Source: Erigeron canadensis
Lineage: Eukaryota > Streptophyta > Magnoliopsida > Asterales > Asteraceae
Reading direction: 5' to 3'
NCBI RefSeq assembly: GCF_010389155.1
Contig: NC_057764.1
Location: 16,740,001 to 16,804,000, forward strand
Length of the DNA: 64,000 bases
The notes beneath the pieces were generated by a model. That model made no database searches, was not told the DNA's origin, and saw only the letters and a program-made list of their open reading frames with translations. Position numbers and translations under genes: made by a program. Positions 1-13,104 of the stretch are shown in pieces; positions within the stretch are counted from its first letter, which is position 1; every line of letters starts with the position of its first letter.

Positions 1-655
1 CCCACATTATAAATTTTCAATAAAGACAATAGTAACTAGACGAGATACAGTCAACACCACTCGCTTACTGTCAGGCCACTTCAATCAATTTCAAGACTAC
101 ACCAGAACACCCTTTTACGTGCCAAATAATAATAGCAATGGAGAAGGATAAAATATGTTATAACTCAAAAAAAAAACTGCCTTCTCCATGTGCAAAATGC
201 ATACAAATATAAGAAAATGGTTTCTATCTATCCACTAAGCTAAAAAATAGGAGTTTTATAAGTCTAATTTATTTCAAATAAAGAATATAAAAACAAAGAC
301 ACAATAAGAAAAATATAACTTCATTGAGTCCTCAGCAGCCCATTATGTTTGTCCATTAATCATCATTCCTGGCCCGTAGCAACGTAACCCAAGAAGTGTC
401 TACGCTTAGTGAATGACTCTGGTTAACAACAGCTAGTTCTCCTGCATATGTCGTTGGGGGTATATCAGGATAGTAACATTGAAGCTGGTAGGTGGTAACC
501 ATGAAGTACAAAAGATTAAGCATTGGAACAATGACATAGATTAGAACATATTTGACTCACTTAATTTCGACTCAGGTTTTCTTCTTATTAGTTGAGCTTA
601 TATGCGTGTTGACATACATAAATTAATGTGACACACAACCACAATATTACTCGTA
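1..655. other. Intergenic, AT-rich, no gene seen
   Basis: No reading frame with a recognisable product, splice pattern or codon bias was found. The short minus-strand ORF at 588-785 overlaps a foldback element and looks like chance. Confidence 0.6.
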
Positions 656-786
656 GGGGAATGATATCGTTATAACAATATTTAGTCATATACAACAATA
701 GTTGCATTATATAGTTATACACTGTACAATAAAATTTGTATATTTGTTGTATATGACTAATTAATATTGTCGCAATATTACTCACC
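656..786. mobile_element. Foldback MITE, Mutator-like (copy 1)
   Basis: The 131-bp element is almost entirely an imperfect inverted repeat. The left arm starts GGGGAATGATAT and runs to TAGTCATATACAACAA; the right arm read backwards starts GGTGAGTAATAT and ends in the same 16-base block. It is flanked by identical 9-bp direct repeats TTACTCGTA at 647-655 and 787-795, the duplication size usual for Mutator-like elements. It has no coding capacity. A related copy lies at 34549-34678. Confidence 0.7.
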
Positions 787-879
787 TTACTCGTATGAAT
801 GTAAATGTTCTTTCTCTCTTTTTTTTTTTTATGTTTCTAAGTAAGAATTTTTTTTTTAACAACAATTTATCTATATCTA

Positions 880-1678
880 TCTCTACTACATTATAAAGAA
901 TTTGTTCTCTCCAAATTTTTAAACATTCAACTTTTTAACTTTCAACTTTTCTCTCTCCTCAAATCTCAACCACTCATTTTTTTTCTCTCTTCTTCATAAA
1001 TCATTTTATTCCTCTAATTCATTCAAAACATTTTATCTCAAAAACCGCACGTCGATAAATTATAAATTTATATGGTTGTTCTTAAAATTTCATGCTCTTT
1101 CATTAGAGATGTCATTCGATATACTTTCGACGAACTTTTAAATCCGGGGACGGAGCCCGTACGGCTAAGGCATTTTGGCTATCACATTCTATGACCCATC
1201 ACGTCCTATGACTTATAGCCCCCACCATCTTATCGCTACAACGCGCGGGTACTTACTCTCGTACTATATTATAAAGCAAATCCACTTTTGAACTTTCAAC
1301 TTTTCAACATTCAACATTAATATTAAATCTCAACCACTTATTTTTTTTTCCCCCTCCTCAAATCCCAACCACTTATTTTTTTTCTGTTATCCATAAATCA
1401 TTTTATTCCTCTAATTCATTCAAAATATTTTATCTCAAAAACCGTACATTGATAAATTATAATAATTATATAGGTGTTTTTAAAATTTTATGCTCTGTCA
1501 TTAGAGATGTCATTCGATATACTTTCGACGAATTTTAAAATCCGAGGACGGAGCCTGGACGGCTAAGGCATTTGGCTATCACATTATATGACCTATCACC
1601 TCCTATTATCTATCATACTCTAAGATGTATCACCCCCACCATCTAATCGCCGCAAATGCGCGGGTACTTTGTCTCATT
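880..1678 (+). mobile_element. Two tandem Helitron-like non-autonomous units
   Basis: Two related units lie head to tail (about 880-1257 and 1259-1678). Each opens with TCTCTACTACATTATAAAG or a close variant, contains a shared block with TCATTAGAGATGTCATTCG and ATACTTTCGACGAA, and closes with a GC-rich end GCGCGGGTACTT. The 5' TC start and CGCGGGTA-type 3' end resemble plant Helitrons, but a clean CTAG terminus is not seen, so the family call is inference. No ORF is present. Confidence 0.45.
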
Positions 1679-4114
1679 AAATATAAAAGCTAAGTGGTTG
1701 AAAAGGATTCAACCTTTAGAAAAAATGAGTGAAATTACATAATAAGAAGTGGATTTAGCCACTCAATCCATGAGATATGTAATATCCCAAAACTTTTTGA
1801 CGTTGACTGTTAACTTGTCGTTAGCGACCGTTAGTTATTATGTGCTTTATATGTGCTTATGTGGATTAAATGATTAACGTGGAATATGTGTTAAAGTGAT
1901 TAAAGTAATGAAATAAAGTTGATAATGATCAATGAAGTCATTTAGTGATTCCGATAAGATATAAGAGTCGTTAAGTGTTCTCGTATGCGTTAAACGAGCA
2001 ATTAAGTGACAAAACAAGTTATAAGGAAGTGTAAGGGCCTAGATGTAAAGTTTATAAAGTTGTTCCAGCAGATATAGGGTATATATCACGACTTTAAGGT
2101 CATAAAATTTGATCAAAAACCCTATTAAACTTTCGCACATAAAACCCTAGGCCTCTCCTTCAAGTTTAAAGCAATTTCTGGGTGATTCGGAGGTGGTTTC
2201 TTCTAGTTTTTGATCCGTTTAACATCCTTACAGGTATAACATCATTCTTTGATTGTTAATTAAGTTCTTTAGTAAGATTTTGTCCAATCAATTCAGATCT
2301 TAAGGGTTAGGTATGAAGGATTTCAATTTGTTATCGTTTATTAGGTTTTCGATAATCAACCGGTTATAGATTTGTTGCAATTGAGTTTCAGATCCTTTTA
2401 TGAAATCAATTGGTCATTGGAAACATGTTTTTAATGTCAATTTTAAGTATATAAGTCGTGGGGTTAACCTTGGATGTGTTTGGATTCGTTTTGGAGTGAA
2501 AAACATGCAAAATTGAATAAACCCGTAGGTGGTCATGTCGCATTCGAATTACAGAAGTGGCAAAAAGTAGATTTTTGGTTAGAGGTCATGTCGTGACCAT
2601 GGTGGTCATGTCGCATCACGAGTTTAGAATGCAAACTACTTAGTATTTGAAAAGTCGTAACTTTCAAACCGTAACTCCGTTTTTGACGAATAAGTTATCC
2701 ACGAAATCGTGGGAGATTCTATTTTCCAATGATAATGTCCTTTAAATATGAATCAAAACTAAAAGTATTCAGATGATTAATATAATGAGTGAAGGTCAAG
2801 TTTTATTGAGTTTAGTGAACTCTAGTTTAATGGTTAGATCTTTGTTGAATCAAGCATTGACTTGGGTCAAGTATTTAATGCAAAATTGAATCAAGCATTG
2901 ATTAGATCGTTAATAATCATTTAATGATTATAAGTAGTCGAGAACACAAACAAGATACTCTAACGTTGCTTATTGATCGTCGTGCTCGTCATTAGGTAAG
3001 ATACATGACTTTTCTCACGCTGGAGGCACAACAAAAGTAGTTTTCTATAATTAACCTCTTAATTGGATTATCTTATATTTGTTGAGTTTTCCGGGTTATG
3101 CGGGAGGTTATGTGGGAATGTATGCATGTTGAAATGATTTATGTTGATATGATGATGTTTAAAGTAGAAGTAGATATATGCATATAAAGTATGATGTTTA
3201 TAATTACGTTGTCATGATATATTTAAGATATGTGTTGTTGATAATGTCATTAATATGCCATAACGTTGATATGTGATGGCTTGTATGTGGGATTTAAGTA
3301 TGATATGTCTAGTTCACTAGATACACGTGGGAATTGCTATGAGTTGTGCATGTTAGTGAGATTAAATGCATAAGTAGACGTGGGACTAATTAGGTAGCGA
3401 TTGTACCTAATGTTAAAGTAAAATGTGAGATGTGGGAAACTGTTCTAGCCTTAGTGTTAGTGCATAAAAAATAAGAAAGATATAAATACATGGGAAATGC
3501 TATAGCTAAATACGTGAGATTGACGTGGGAAGTGTTAAGCTTAACCCGTGCTAGTTTATGCCAAGCTAGTGCGTACGTGATCGCTTGAGTGGCTCCTTGC
3601 AGCATAGTTACTGGGACTAGTATTTTCGGGTGGAGTGACTAACCACCAATGTTAAAAGCATGACGGGATACTATGGAAATGGCTTTGCCTTTTCTACAGC
3701 TAAAACGTGGGAAATCATGCTAGTTGTAAAGCTAGCGCGTAATATGTAAGATGTAAGAATAAGTTGATTAAGTTGATTATAAGAATATGTGAGAAAGATG
3801 TACATATAGTTTGAGATGTGGGATTACAATGTGACGTGAGATTTAATAAGATATGTTGAGACGTGTGATAAGTATGATGTATCATTGATAGGCACAATTA
3901 GGAGTATGTACTCTACATGTGCTAATATGAATATATGTGACAAGTTTATGTGTGATATGCCAATATATGATACGAAGTTATGTTTAAGTGGGAAGTCTAT
4001 GTTAATATGAAATAAGATATTGATTAAGATGTGAGTATATAATGATATAATGCATATGTTGATATGAAATGATATAGATGCAATGTGGAAAAAGGGAAGT
4101 ACGGGTTGATATAT

Positions 4115-4747
4115 TGTGATAACACGATTTCAGCACCGAATTCACAGATTCAATGGTGGATAGGACGTGTGTGTGTTCTTGGTATTTTAGTGTGTGTTTC
4201 TAGAGAGAGAGAGAGAGAGAGGAATGATTGGAATTAAGTGTATGTAAAGTTACAGGAATGAATAAGAAAGGCTTAAAGTTGTTATGATTTCTAAGGTGTG
4301 AGGGGTTATTTATAGTCTCACTTGAGTGGTTAGGTAAAGATGTGCATCGCTTCACTGGATACATGAAGTCTTTATCAAGATATCAACAAATGACATCTGA
4401 TAAAAATGTGTTTAACCCGGCGATTTGAGAATTTAGGGAAGGGTATCATTTCTTTTAACCTTTTTCTCACAACATATCACCTTAACCTCTCACTTTTCGA
4501 CTTTAGTCCCTCCATCCTACTTGCACGAAACCATCATCACTCAAAAATACCCTTACAATCTAATGAAAGAATTGAATACTCCGAGGTTGGAACTCATCGG
4601 TGATGATAAAGTTCATGGAGTGAACGGTTGCTCATGTGCAAACTAATCACCGAACTTCAATTGATTGAAAATCATTTGAAAATCATCAATTGTGTGTATG
4701 AAAAAGATTTAAAACACATTTGAAGTTTTGAAAGTTTTTAAATCACA
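4115..4747 (-). repeat. 3' LTR of copia element
   Basis: The 633-bp LTR has TGTGAT...ATCACA ends. Positions 4115-4318 (R-U5 side) match the other LTR apart from five transitions and a GA-repeat length change. Positions 4319-4747 (U3) have no clear counterpart there. On the minus strand a TATA box (ACTATAAATA) lies at about 4308-4317. Confidence 0.85.
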
Positions 4748-4760
4748 AACTCCCCCTTAA
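4748..4760 (-). other. Polypurine tract of copia element
   Basis: Read on the minus strand this is TTAAGGGGGAGTT, immediately next to the TG start of the 3' LTR. This is where plus-strand DNA synthesis of copia elements is primed. Confidence 0.8.
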
Positions 4761-5391
4761 TCTATGCAAGAGTAGATCAAGAATGTTTTTCATAGAAAGG
4801 TAGAGTAAAAATTGGTTTATGTGAAATCAAAAAGAGTAAAATCTTTGTTGTGATATATACAGAAAAATTTGAGAGTCTAAAGTGAACAAAATTTTAAGAA
4901 ACATAAAGTTTTGCTTCGACAACAATGTTCATAGTAAGATTGCTAGGGAGTACACAAAGGCGTTCAATCCTTCGCATCTTACATCAACAAGTTGGATGCA
5001 ATAAAGCATTTAAGCAAACTTTAACTCAATCAATTGTTCAAGATGAGATAACTAGGGAGTACATAAAGGCATTCAATCCTTCGCTTCTCATATCAACAAT
5101 TGATAGTTTTTGAAAAAAAACTTTATTTGAAAGCAAGTAACAATAGGATCTTAAAGTGTATAAACATTTCGTCATAAATATAACATTTAAGAACGGGTTA
5201 CATACAGAGTATATGTAAGCCTCTTTGAAACAAATAAAACTATGAAGTCCGGGTTACATACATAGTATATGTAAACCATTTTGAAAAAAAATCTTTTTGT
5301 TTGTTTTTCAAGATTTTCTATTTTTGTATTTGCTTTTATCTTTTCAAATTTTGTATTTTGTTTTTCTAGAATGTATCAATAACAAAATAAT

Positions 5392-8300
5392 TTAAGGTTC
5401 AAGATTTAGCATGCCAAGCTTGGAGATAAGAAAGTTAAACCTCTTTTCATCCAATGGTTTGGTGAACAAATCTGCAAGTTGATAGTCAGTTCCCACAAAG
5501 TAGCGTTCGATGTCACCTTTCTCAATATGATCTTTGAGAAAATGATATCTAACATCAATATGCTTTGATCAAGAGTGATTTACTGAGTTGACTGCAATAG
5601 CAATGGTGCTCTGAAAGTCACAATAGATAGGGATATGATCATATTTCAGACCATAATCAGTTAGTTGTGTCTTCATCCATAAAACTTGAGCACAACAACT
5701 AGCCGCAACCACATATTCAGCTTCAGCTGTTGATAGAGACACACAATTCTGCTTCTTGGAAGACCAACTGACAATTGTATCACCTAAAAATTGTAAAGTA
5801 CCGGAAGTGCTCTTGCGATCAAGCTTACAATCTGCATGATCTGCATCTGAATAAGCAGTTAGATTGAATCCAGTATCCCTAGGATACCAGAGACCTAAAT
5901 TGGGTGTACCCTTCAGATAACGAAAGATTCGTTTCACAGCTTGAAAATGTAAATCAGTTGGAGCAGCTTGATACTTAGCACACAAACATGTTGCAAACAT
6001 TATATCTGGGCGAGATGCTGTAAGATACAACAATGAACCAATCATACTTCGATATCTCTTTTGGTCAAATGGTTTCCCATTTTTATCAGCATTTATGTTT
6101 GTTCGAGCGGCCATTGGGGTAGAAATTGATGAACATGAAGTCATATCAAACTTTTTCAACATGTCATTTATGTATTTACCTTATGATATAAAGATACCAG
6201 TTGGTAATTGTTTGATTTGAAGACCCAAAAAGTAGTTCATTTCCCCAATCATGCTCATTTCAAAATGATTAACCATAAGAGATGAAAAGTTTCGGCAAAA
6301 TGTTTGACTGGTTGACCCAAAAATAATGTCATCAACATATATTTGGACAAGAAGAACATGCTTACCTTGTTTGCGAATAAACAGGGTAGGGTCAATTGTG
6401 CCTTTGGTAAAGCCACCTCTTAGTAAGAAAGTAGTTAAGGAATCATACCATGCGCGGGGTGCTTGCTTAAGACCGTAGAGAGCCTTGTCTAACCTGTAGA
6501 CATGGTTTGGTCTTTGAGGATCAACAAAACCTTTTGGTTGTTCAACATAAACTTCTTCTTTGAGGTCACCATTCAAGAAAGCAATCTTCACATCCATTTG
6601 AAACACAGTGAAGTTTCGGAATGCGGCATAAGCTAAGAAAATTCGAATGGCCTCCATTCTTGCAACTGGAGCAAAAGTTTCGTCAAAGTCAACACCAGGT
6701 TGTTGGCAATAACCCTTTGCAACAAGTCGAGCTTTGTTTCTTACTACCACTCCATTCTCATCCTTTTTGTTTTTGAATATCCACTTTGTTCCGATTGGCT
6801 CAGCCTTTCTCGGATTTGGAACTAATCTCCATACTTCCAGTTTTTCAAACTGTGCGAGTTCTTCTTGCATAGCCTTAACCCACTCTGGATCACGAAGAGC
6901 TTCAGAGACAGTGTTGGGTTCGATGTTGCTGAGAGAAAGTGCAACAAGACACTCGTTTACTGAAGTACGAGTAGTTACTCCGGCTTGTGGACCTCCAATT
7001 ATTTGATCAGTAGGATGATCTTTCAGTATACGTGACCATTTGCGATCATGAGGAAGAGGATCTTGTTGTTGAATATCAACATCATCATCATTAAAACCTG
7101 AGTTTTGTTGAGAGATGGAATCATAGCCTGGTAGAACTGCTTCCTCATAGGATGGATGATCAAAATCAATTGGCACATACACATTTGGAGTGTTCAATGG
7201 ATTTGTTGTCTGAGTAAAGCGGGTAGGTTGTTCTTGAACATTCACTTGAGAAGATTTATCAGGAGAGGATGGTGAAGAAGAATCATTGGAAGAGGATGAA
7301 GAACTACTACTAGAAGATGTAGCACCTTTCTCAGAAGAACTTGATGATGATTCATGATTGTTGTCAGGAACTGGATCATTGTTTGGAATTGATTCAACGA
7401 TGACTTGAGGTTCTTCATCATGAATCGGTTTGGAATTGTAGAATTCTTCAAAAAGAATATCTAACTCATCACTTGTTGGAGTTGGAAACTTCTTGAATTT
7501 AGATGCTAAAGTAGAAGTCCTTGTTGAAGTACTTGAAGCACTTGGATCATTACTTGTTGGTAGCAAACTTTTTTGCTCAAAAATCATGCCTGGCATCTCA
7601 TCAAACCAAACATTCATTGTTTCTTGAATTGTATTTCTTCGGCGATTGTAGATTCGATAGGCAATTGATGTCTTGGAATAACCAACAAAGTAACCTTCAT
7701 CACCTTTCTTCTCGAATTTTTCAAGATTCTCCCGATCATTCAAAGTATAACAAACACACCCAAATATATGAAAATAATTGATGTTGGGTTTTCGTTTGTT
7801 AAGAACCTCATAAGGAGTCTTCTCGAAACGCTGATTGATGATAGACCGATTCTGAGTGTGACAAGTAGTGTCAACAGCTTCAGCCCACATATTGGATGGC
7901 AACTTGGAATAAGCAAGCATTATCCTTGCAGCTTCCACTAGCGTTCGATTTCTCCTTTCAACGACACCGTTTTGTTGTGGGGTACGAACTGCTGAAAATT
8001 GGTGAGTAATGCCTTTGAATTTACAAAAGTCATCAAAAACGACATTTTTGAACTCAGTTCCGTTATCCGAACGGATGTAACGAACTGGAAGTTGAAGATT
8101 TACTCGAGTAGAAGTGATGAAATCAATCAACATCTGAGTTGTTTCATCTTTGGATGCAAGAAACTTGACCTAAGTATATCTTGAATAATCATCAACAATA
8201 ACCAAGATGTATCTTTTTACTTTGCAAAGAGATTGTCAAAAAAGAACTTGAAGATTGTTGTCACAGAATTGTCCAACACTGAACAAGTTATGACTTAACC

Positions 8301-8502
8301 CTTCAACATAGTGAACTTTCTTGATGACAATTCCATTGCGTTCAATGTCTCCATAACCTAAGATAGGAGCGAAATTGTTGTTTCCAAATCGAACCGTTCC
8401 CATGAATCGTTCGATAAAGTTCTTGAGCAATGCTTTATTTCCAGTTATGTGTTTTGAACACCCGGAATCGAGTATCCAAACATAGATGGTTATTTCCTGC
8501 AA
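5392..8502 (-). pseudogene. copia pol (protease, integrase, RT, RNase H), disrupted
   Basis: The protease domain comes first, with motif WILDSGCSKH near 8470. The integrase core follows, with RSDNGTEF and [12 protein letters not shown], then reverse transcriptase with catalytic YVDDIIFG near 6330, and RNase H with DADHAD and STAEAEY. The reading frame is constant but is broken by stops at 8233-8235, 8170-8172, 6181-6183 and just below 5572; the last RNase H residues continue to the stop at 5392-5394. Only about ten codons separate the end of the protease from the integrase core, so the HHCC zinc-finger (pre-integrase) region is missing, probably by deletion at about 8236. One usual RT residue is changed ([10 protein letters not shown], where Ser is common at the fifth position). 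Confidence 0.9.
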
Positions 8503-8512
8503 TCAAAGAAAT

Positions 8513-11500
8513 TTAACCGAATTTAGGTACCCACTTGAAGACGTGTCCTTTGTGGTTAGTTAACACATGCAGGGTATATAACTTAGGAATTGCATTCAAA
8601 CATGCTTTAGAATCAACATAAGCATTAACAAGCACATCATCAATAAGCACATTTGAATAAAAAGTACGAACATTCACACATGAATTAAAAGTAACATGTC
8701 TACAAGCATTCAAACCAATCACACGAGAACAGGAATTAACATTGTTTATAACCACACAAGGCCTTGCCTTGGCACCATTAACATTGTCTAACAAAGATGA
8801 CTTAAAAGATGAATTGTTTGAATTAATAGAAGCATTCTTCTTCTTACTACCAGCCCTTCTCCTTTGCCTTTTCTTCTTTTTCTCAACATTAGTGAACTTA
8901 GCTACTAATGACTTAGCTACCCATTTAGTATCACTAATTATGCTTTTTCCACCTGTTGAATTGACACTAAGAAGATTAGAACAAGGAGTTTTGAAAACTT
9001 TCATCTTTTTAGAGTCTTTTGGAGGTGAGGAAACTTCTTGTTTCTTTGGTTTATCATGAGAAAACCATCCATATCTATCCCTATATCTAGTCGCACCATT
9101 GGATATATCCCTAGTTAGCAAAACTGAGCTAGACTTAGATACCTTAGGTAAAGAACTAGATTGAGAGTTAGATGAAGAAACATTAGGATTGTCTTTCAGA
9201 AGTTTCACTTTGGTGTACTTAGTTCTGGGAGTAGTCTCAGCTTGTTTGGTCTCAGCTTGTTTCTTTTTGACATGTTTAACCGGGGTAGGACACTTCTTTG
9301 GTTCAGTTTTGACGAGTTTGGTCTTAACTCGTTTCTTTGAATAATATGAAGTTGGAGCTTTGGACAAAAGATTTTGAGATTCCTCTTTTGTTTCAACTTT
9401 GATATTGGTAGATTCAATCTTTTTCTCAGTTTCTGAATCAAAAACATATTCTCCCTCCATGAATTTATCAAAATCAGCTTTAGTGAATAATTTCAATGAA
9501 GGTTGATTAGTTTTAAATTCTTCTTTTGAAATTTTTGACAAATCAGGAATCTTGGGTTCCAACCTCACATTATGGGTAGTCTCAGAAATTAGGGCAATTT
9601 GAACTGACACATCTTTGGTCTCACAAGAAATTTGAGTAGAAGTATCAACACCTATACTAGCACTAAGCTTAGGGTGAATAACTAACTCATCAATTGTATC
9701 ACATGTGAAAAACCTATAGAAGTACCATATCAAAACTAAACTATGCGCAAGTTCTTCATCAGATAAATCAGATTGCACATAATTATCAGCTATAAATGTA
9801 GCAGCATTTTGACAAGTACAGTCAAGAGAATCAGTCAAGGTCTGAGTGGAGGTATCAGTAGATGAAACACAAGTAGTCTGGGTAGAATGGTCTACTAAAG
9901 AACTTAGGTCAGTTTGAGTAGAAACATTCACACAAACTTTCTTAGTATCAACAACAATAAATTCATCCTCTGAATTCGGACTTTGAGATTTTAGGTGATT
10001 AATTACATTTTGTTGAGATTCCACCTTTTGTTGCAAACCTTCTATTTGTTTTTCCAAAATTGTGGTTGGAACATACATTTTAGTTGGTTTAGGTGAATTA
10101 TCGACGGACTCTTGATTTTGAAAATTTGATGTTATTTCTTCCAATTTAAAAAATGAAGATTCTTTAGATTTGTACGAAGCATTTATAGCATCATAATTAA
10201 TCAAAAACTCATGTTTAGGTATTTTCTCAACTTCATCAGTATCAAATTCGTTATCCAATGGACGAATAAATTGTTGTACCATACCAAGTCGAAGAAATTT
10301 TTCATCATACAAAGGTTCAATTTCCTCTTTGACTTTTTTTAATGGAGTGATATTCTCAAATCCCAACCCGAGAAGAAGATCCGTGTTGTCAATTTTTGAC
10401 TTGTTAAAATAGGGAGTGAAATCCAAGAGAGGGTTTTGTTCAACTTTATATAACTTCTCTTGATAGAAAAGTATATTCTTTTTAAATTCCTCAACTTGTT
10501 TTTCAAGATTTTCAATCTCAACGCCTTTTAGAAAACAAGTGTGATTTAAGTCGGAAATCTTTCTTTCGAGTTCAACACTGTTTGGTTTAGCTTCTTGGAG
10601 CTTTTTATTAAGAATATCAACATCCATTTGTCTAGCATTTGCCCGAAGCCATTCATTGGTCTTTTGAATTTCAAGATCTTGATTGGCTTTTTCAAGATCA
10701 TGAATGGTCTTTTCAAGATTATGACATTTGTTCAATAACTTAGAATCATGAGAGGCATTCAACTCACATTCTTTAACCAACACTTGGCCTTTATATGTTT
10801 GAAAGTCTTGTTTAATAGCATCATGTTCAAAAAGTAATTTTGAATGTTCTTCAAGAAGTTTTGAAAATTCACTTTTAGACAATGAAATACTATTTTGTAA
10901 CTTTTTGTTTTTGTTGGCTAAAGACTTAATATGAGTTGTCAAGTTTGACAAAGCTAATCTACATGACTCTTTATCCTTAATTGATGAAAAAGTAGAGTCG
11001 AGATTTACCTCATCATCCGGGTACTCATCATCAGTACTTTCTGCTTCAAAAACCTTGTCCTTGGCCAACCTTGCCATAAAGCAAACATTAGCAGAGAGAT
11101 CTTCATCTTCATCATCGGAGAGTAATAGCCATTTGTCATCTTCATCAAGCAATGCATGACCGGCTTCCACTTGTTTGGCTAACAACATCTTCTGCTTGTA
11201 GTACTCATAGTTCCGCTTCCGAGGTTGCTTGCAATCAATAGCAAAATGACCTGGTATTCCACAATTGTAGCACTTTTTATCTGATGTTTTACCCTTCTCA
11301 ACAACTTGTTTCTCATTAGCTTCCTTCTTCTCACCATGTTTTGATCCACTTGCTTCACCTTGCCCATAACTCTTAGGATGATAGTGATCTTTCTTGGGAA
11401 ATGCACTTGTAGAAGAAGTGCGGAGATTGTTGTTTGTTGGCCTTGCTTTGTAAAATTTCTTCTTGAAATGCTTTGTTACTGCGGCAAGAGCTTGATATAG

Positions 11501-12313
11501 TTCATCTGAAACACCATCTCTTGAAGCCATCACATCATCTCCCTCCTCATCAGATGAAGAAACAACTACCATTTGCCTCTTAAGAGCTTCAGAAACCTTC
11601 TTTTCAACAATCAAAGCCAAAGGATCAGCAGATACAACTTCTGGCATTTTGCTTGATGAAGCTTTGTTTAGAACTTGATGTTCATTGAGTTTGAAAGATT
11701 CATGAAGATTACGGATGGTGAACTTGGTCAGATTTTGATGTTGCTTAATCTGTGTTCCAAAATCTTCCCATTCTGGACCAAGAGCTTTAATGAATTTGAT
11801 GTTTAACTCAATATTTGATTTCTTGACATTGTTCTTCCTAAGTTCATTTATGACATTGCAGAACCTACAGTAGACAGCCTCTAGAGATTCATTTGGCAAT
11901 TTGTTGAAGTTGTCAAACTCAGTCAACACATTTGTCAATCTTATTGTTGAAGTCACATCAGATCCTTCCATTTGTCTTGCCACCTCATCCCATATCTCCT
12001 TGGCTGTATCATAAGAATCAACAGAGCCATAGATTTCATCTGGTAGTGCTTTGTACAAGCATGATCTAGCTCTATTATCTGCAGTTGTTCGATCTTTTTG
12101 TTCAGCATTCAAAAGATCAAGAGTGAGTATTGCACCAATAGTGGGATGGCGATGAACTGCAAGTCCATTAAGGATGGAATCTTTAAGCAGGTGACCATTT
12201 GGTTGACATTCCACATAGTCCATAAATCTTTTCTTTCATAGTCCATAGGAACCACGGTAGAGAACTGGAGGTCTTGTATCTAAACCCAATGCCAATGCTT
12301 CACGAGAAGCCAT
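8513..12313 (-). pseudogene. copia gag, very long, one early stop
   Basis: The ATG at 12313 opens MASREALALG; a TGA at 12236-12238 interrupts after 25 codons, then 1236 codons stay open to 8513. A UBN2/Retrotran_gag region fills roughly the first 200 residues. A CCHC zinc knuckle (CYNCGIPGHFAIDC) lies near 11240-11280, followed by acidic SDDEDED, a long Lys/Glu/Leu coiled-coil-like stretch (about 10300-11000) and a basic Lys-rich part (8850-9350). Plant copia gag is usually far shorter, so the C-terminal half is an extension. Pol lies 10 bases downstream in the +1 frame. Confidence 0.85.
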
Positions 12314-12374
12314 TTGAAAATGATTTAAATTGAAAATTGAGTTGAAATAAGAGTTGAATAAAATTGGAAATTAA

Positions 12375-13104
12375 ACGATCTTGGAGAGATCGTCCTAGAA
12401 GATCGTTTTAGAATGAAAATCGTCTTGTGAGAAAAACAGTTGAGACGATTTTGAAGAGATCGTCTTGAAAACTTTGAATAAACTTGAGTGGAATTTGTCT
12501 AAGTCTGAAATGAAATTGAAATTGAGGTTTGTTTTGTTATTCTGAGAAGTGAGATTTTGGAAATGAAACGATCTTGAAGAGGATCGTTTTGAACTTTGGA
12601 AATGAGAAGGTCTTGGATGAAGATCGTCCTAGGTTCTGATTACTTGAATAAATTCTCTAAGTATTTTTGGAAAAATTGGATAGAGTTTCAGTATGAAATG
12701 GATTGAAAGAAATTTGAGCAAAACCAATCAATGAGATTAGTTACCCAGGAAGTGTGTGATTCCCAATCACAACGACTTCAAATGATCAACCAAACCACAC
12801 CAACTTTGAAAAAAAAATTGGGACGATCTTGTCAGGATCGTCCTAGGGTCAGTGAGTTAAGACGATCTTGAGGAGATCGTCTTAGATTTCTGTCACAAAA
12901 TTTTCAAGTATCAAATACTTTTTAAGTACTTTTCAAGTATTTGAATTGACCAAACCAATCCTTTCGGATTAATTAGCCACAAACAAACACTTCACACCAC
13001 AATCACTTGTCAGAACGATCTTGAGGAGATCGTCCTACAAGCCACAAAGCTTAAAGTTTGAAAAGAGAAATATCAAGCACTGAGACGATCTGATGAAGAT
13101 CGTC
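12375..13104 (-). repeat. Array of short palindromes in copia leader
   Basis: At least eight imperfect palindromes with the core ACGATCTTGAGGAGATCGT lie in the untranslated leader between LTR and gag. Approximate positions are 12375-12393, 12444-12464, 12566-12589, 12608-12633, 12821-12843, 12859-12883, 13015-13033 and 13084-13104. Half-copies (ATCGTCCTAG) lie between them, for example at 12398 and 13114. Most copies are followed by CCTAG or CTTAG. In RNA each would form a 7-10 bp hairpin with a 3-6 base loop. Function is unknown. Confidence 0.85.

Noticed and set aside
12375..13104. Repeat array considered as CRISPR-like
   Set aside because: Spacing is irregular, units are palindromes of differing sequence, and it lies in a plant retrotransposon leader.
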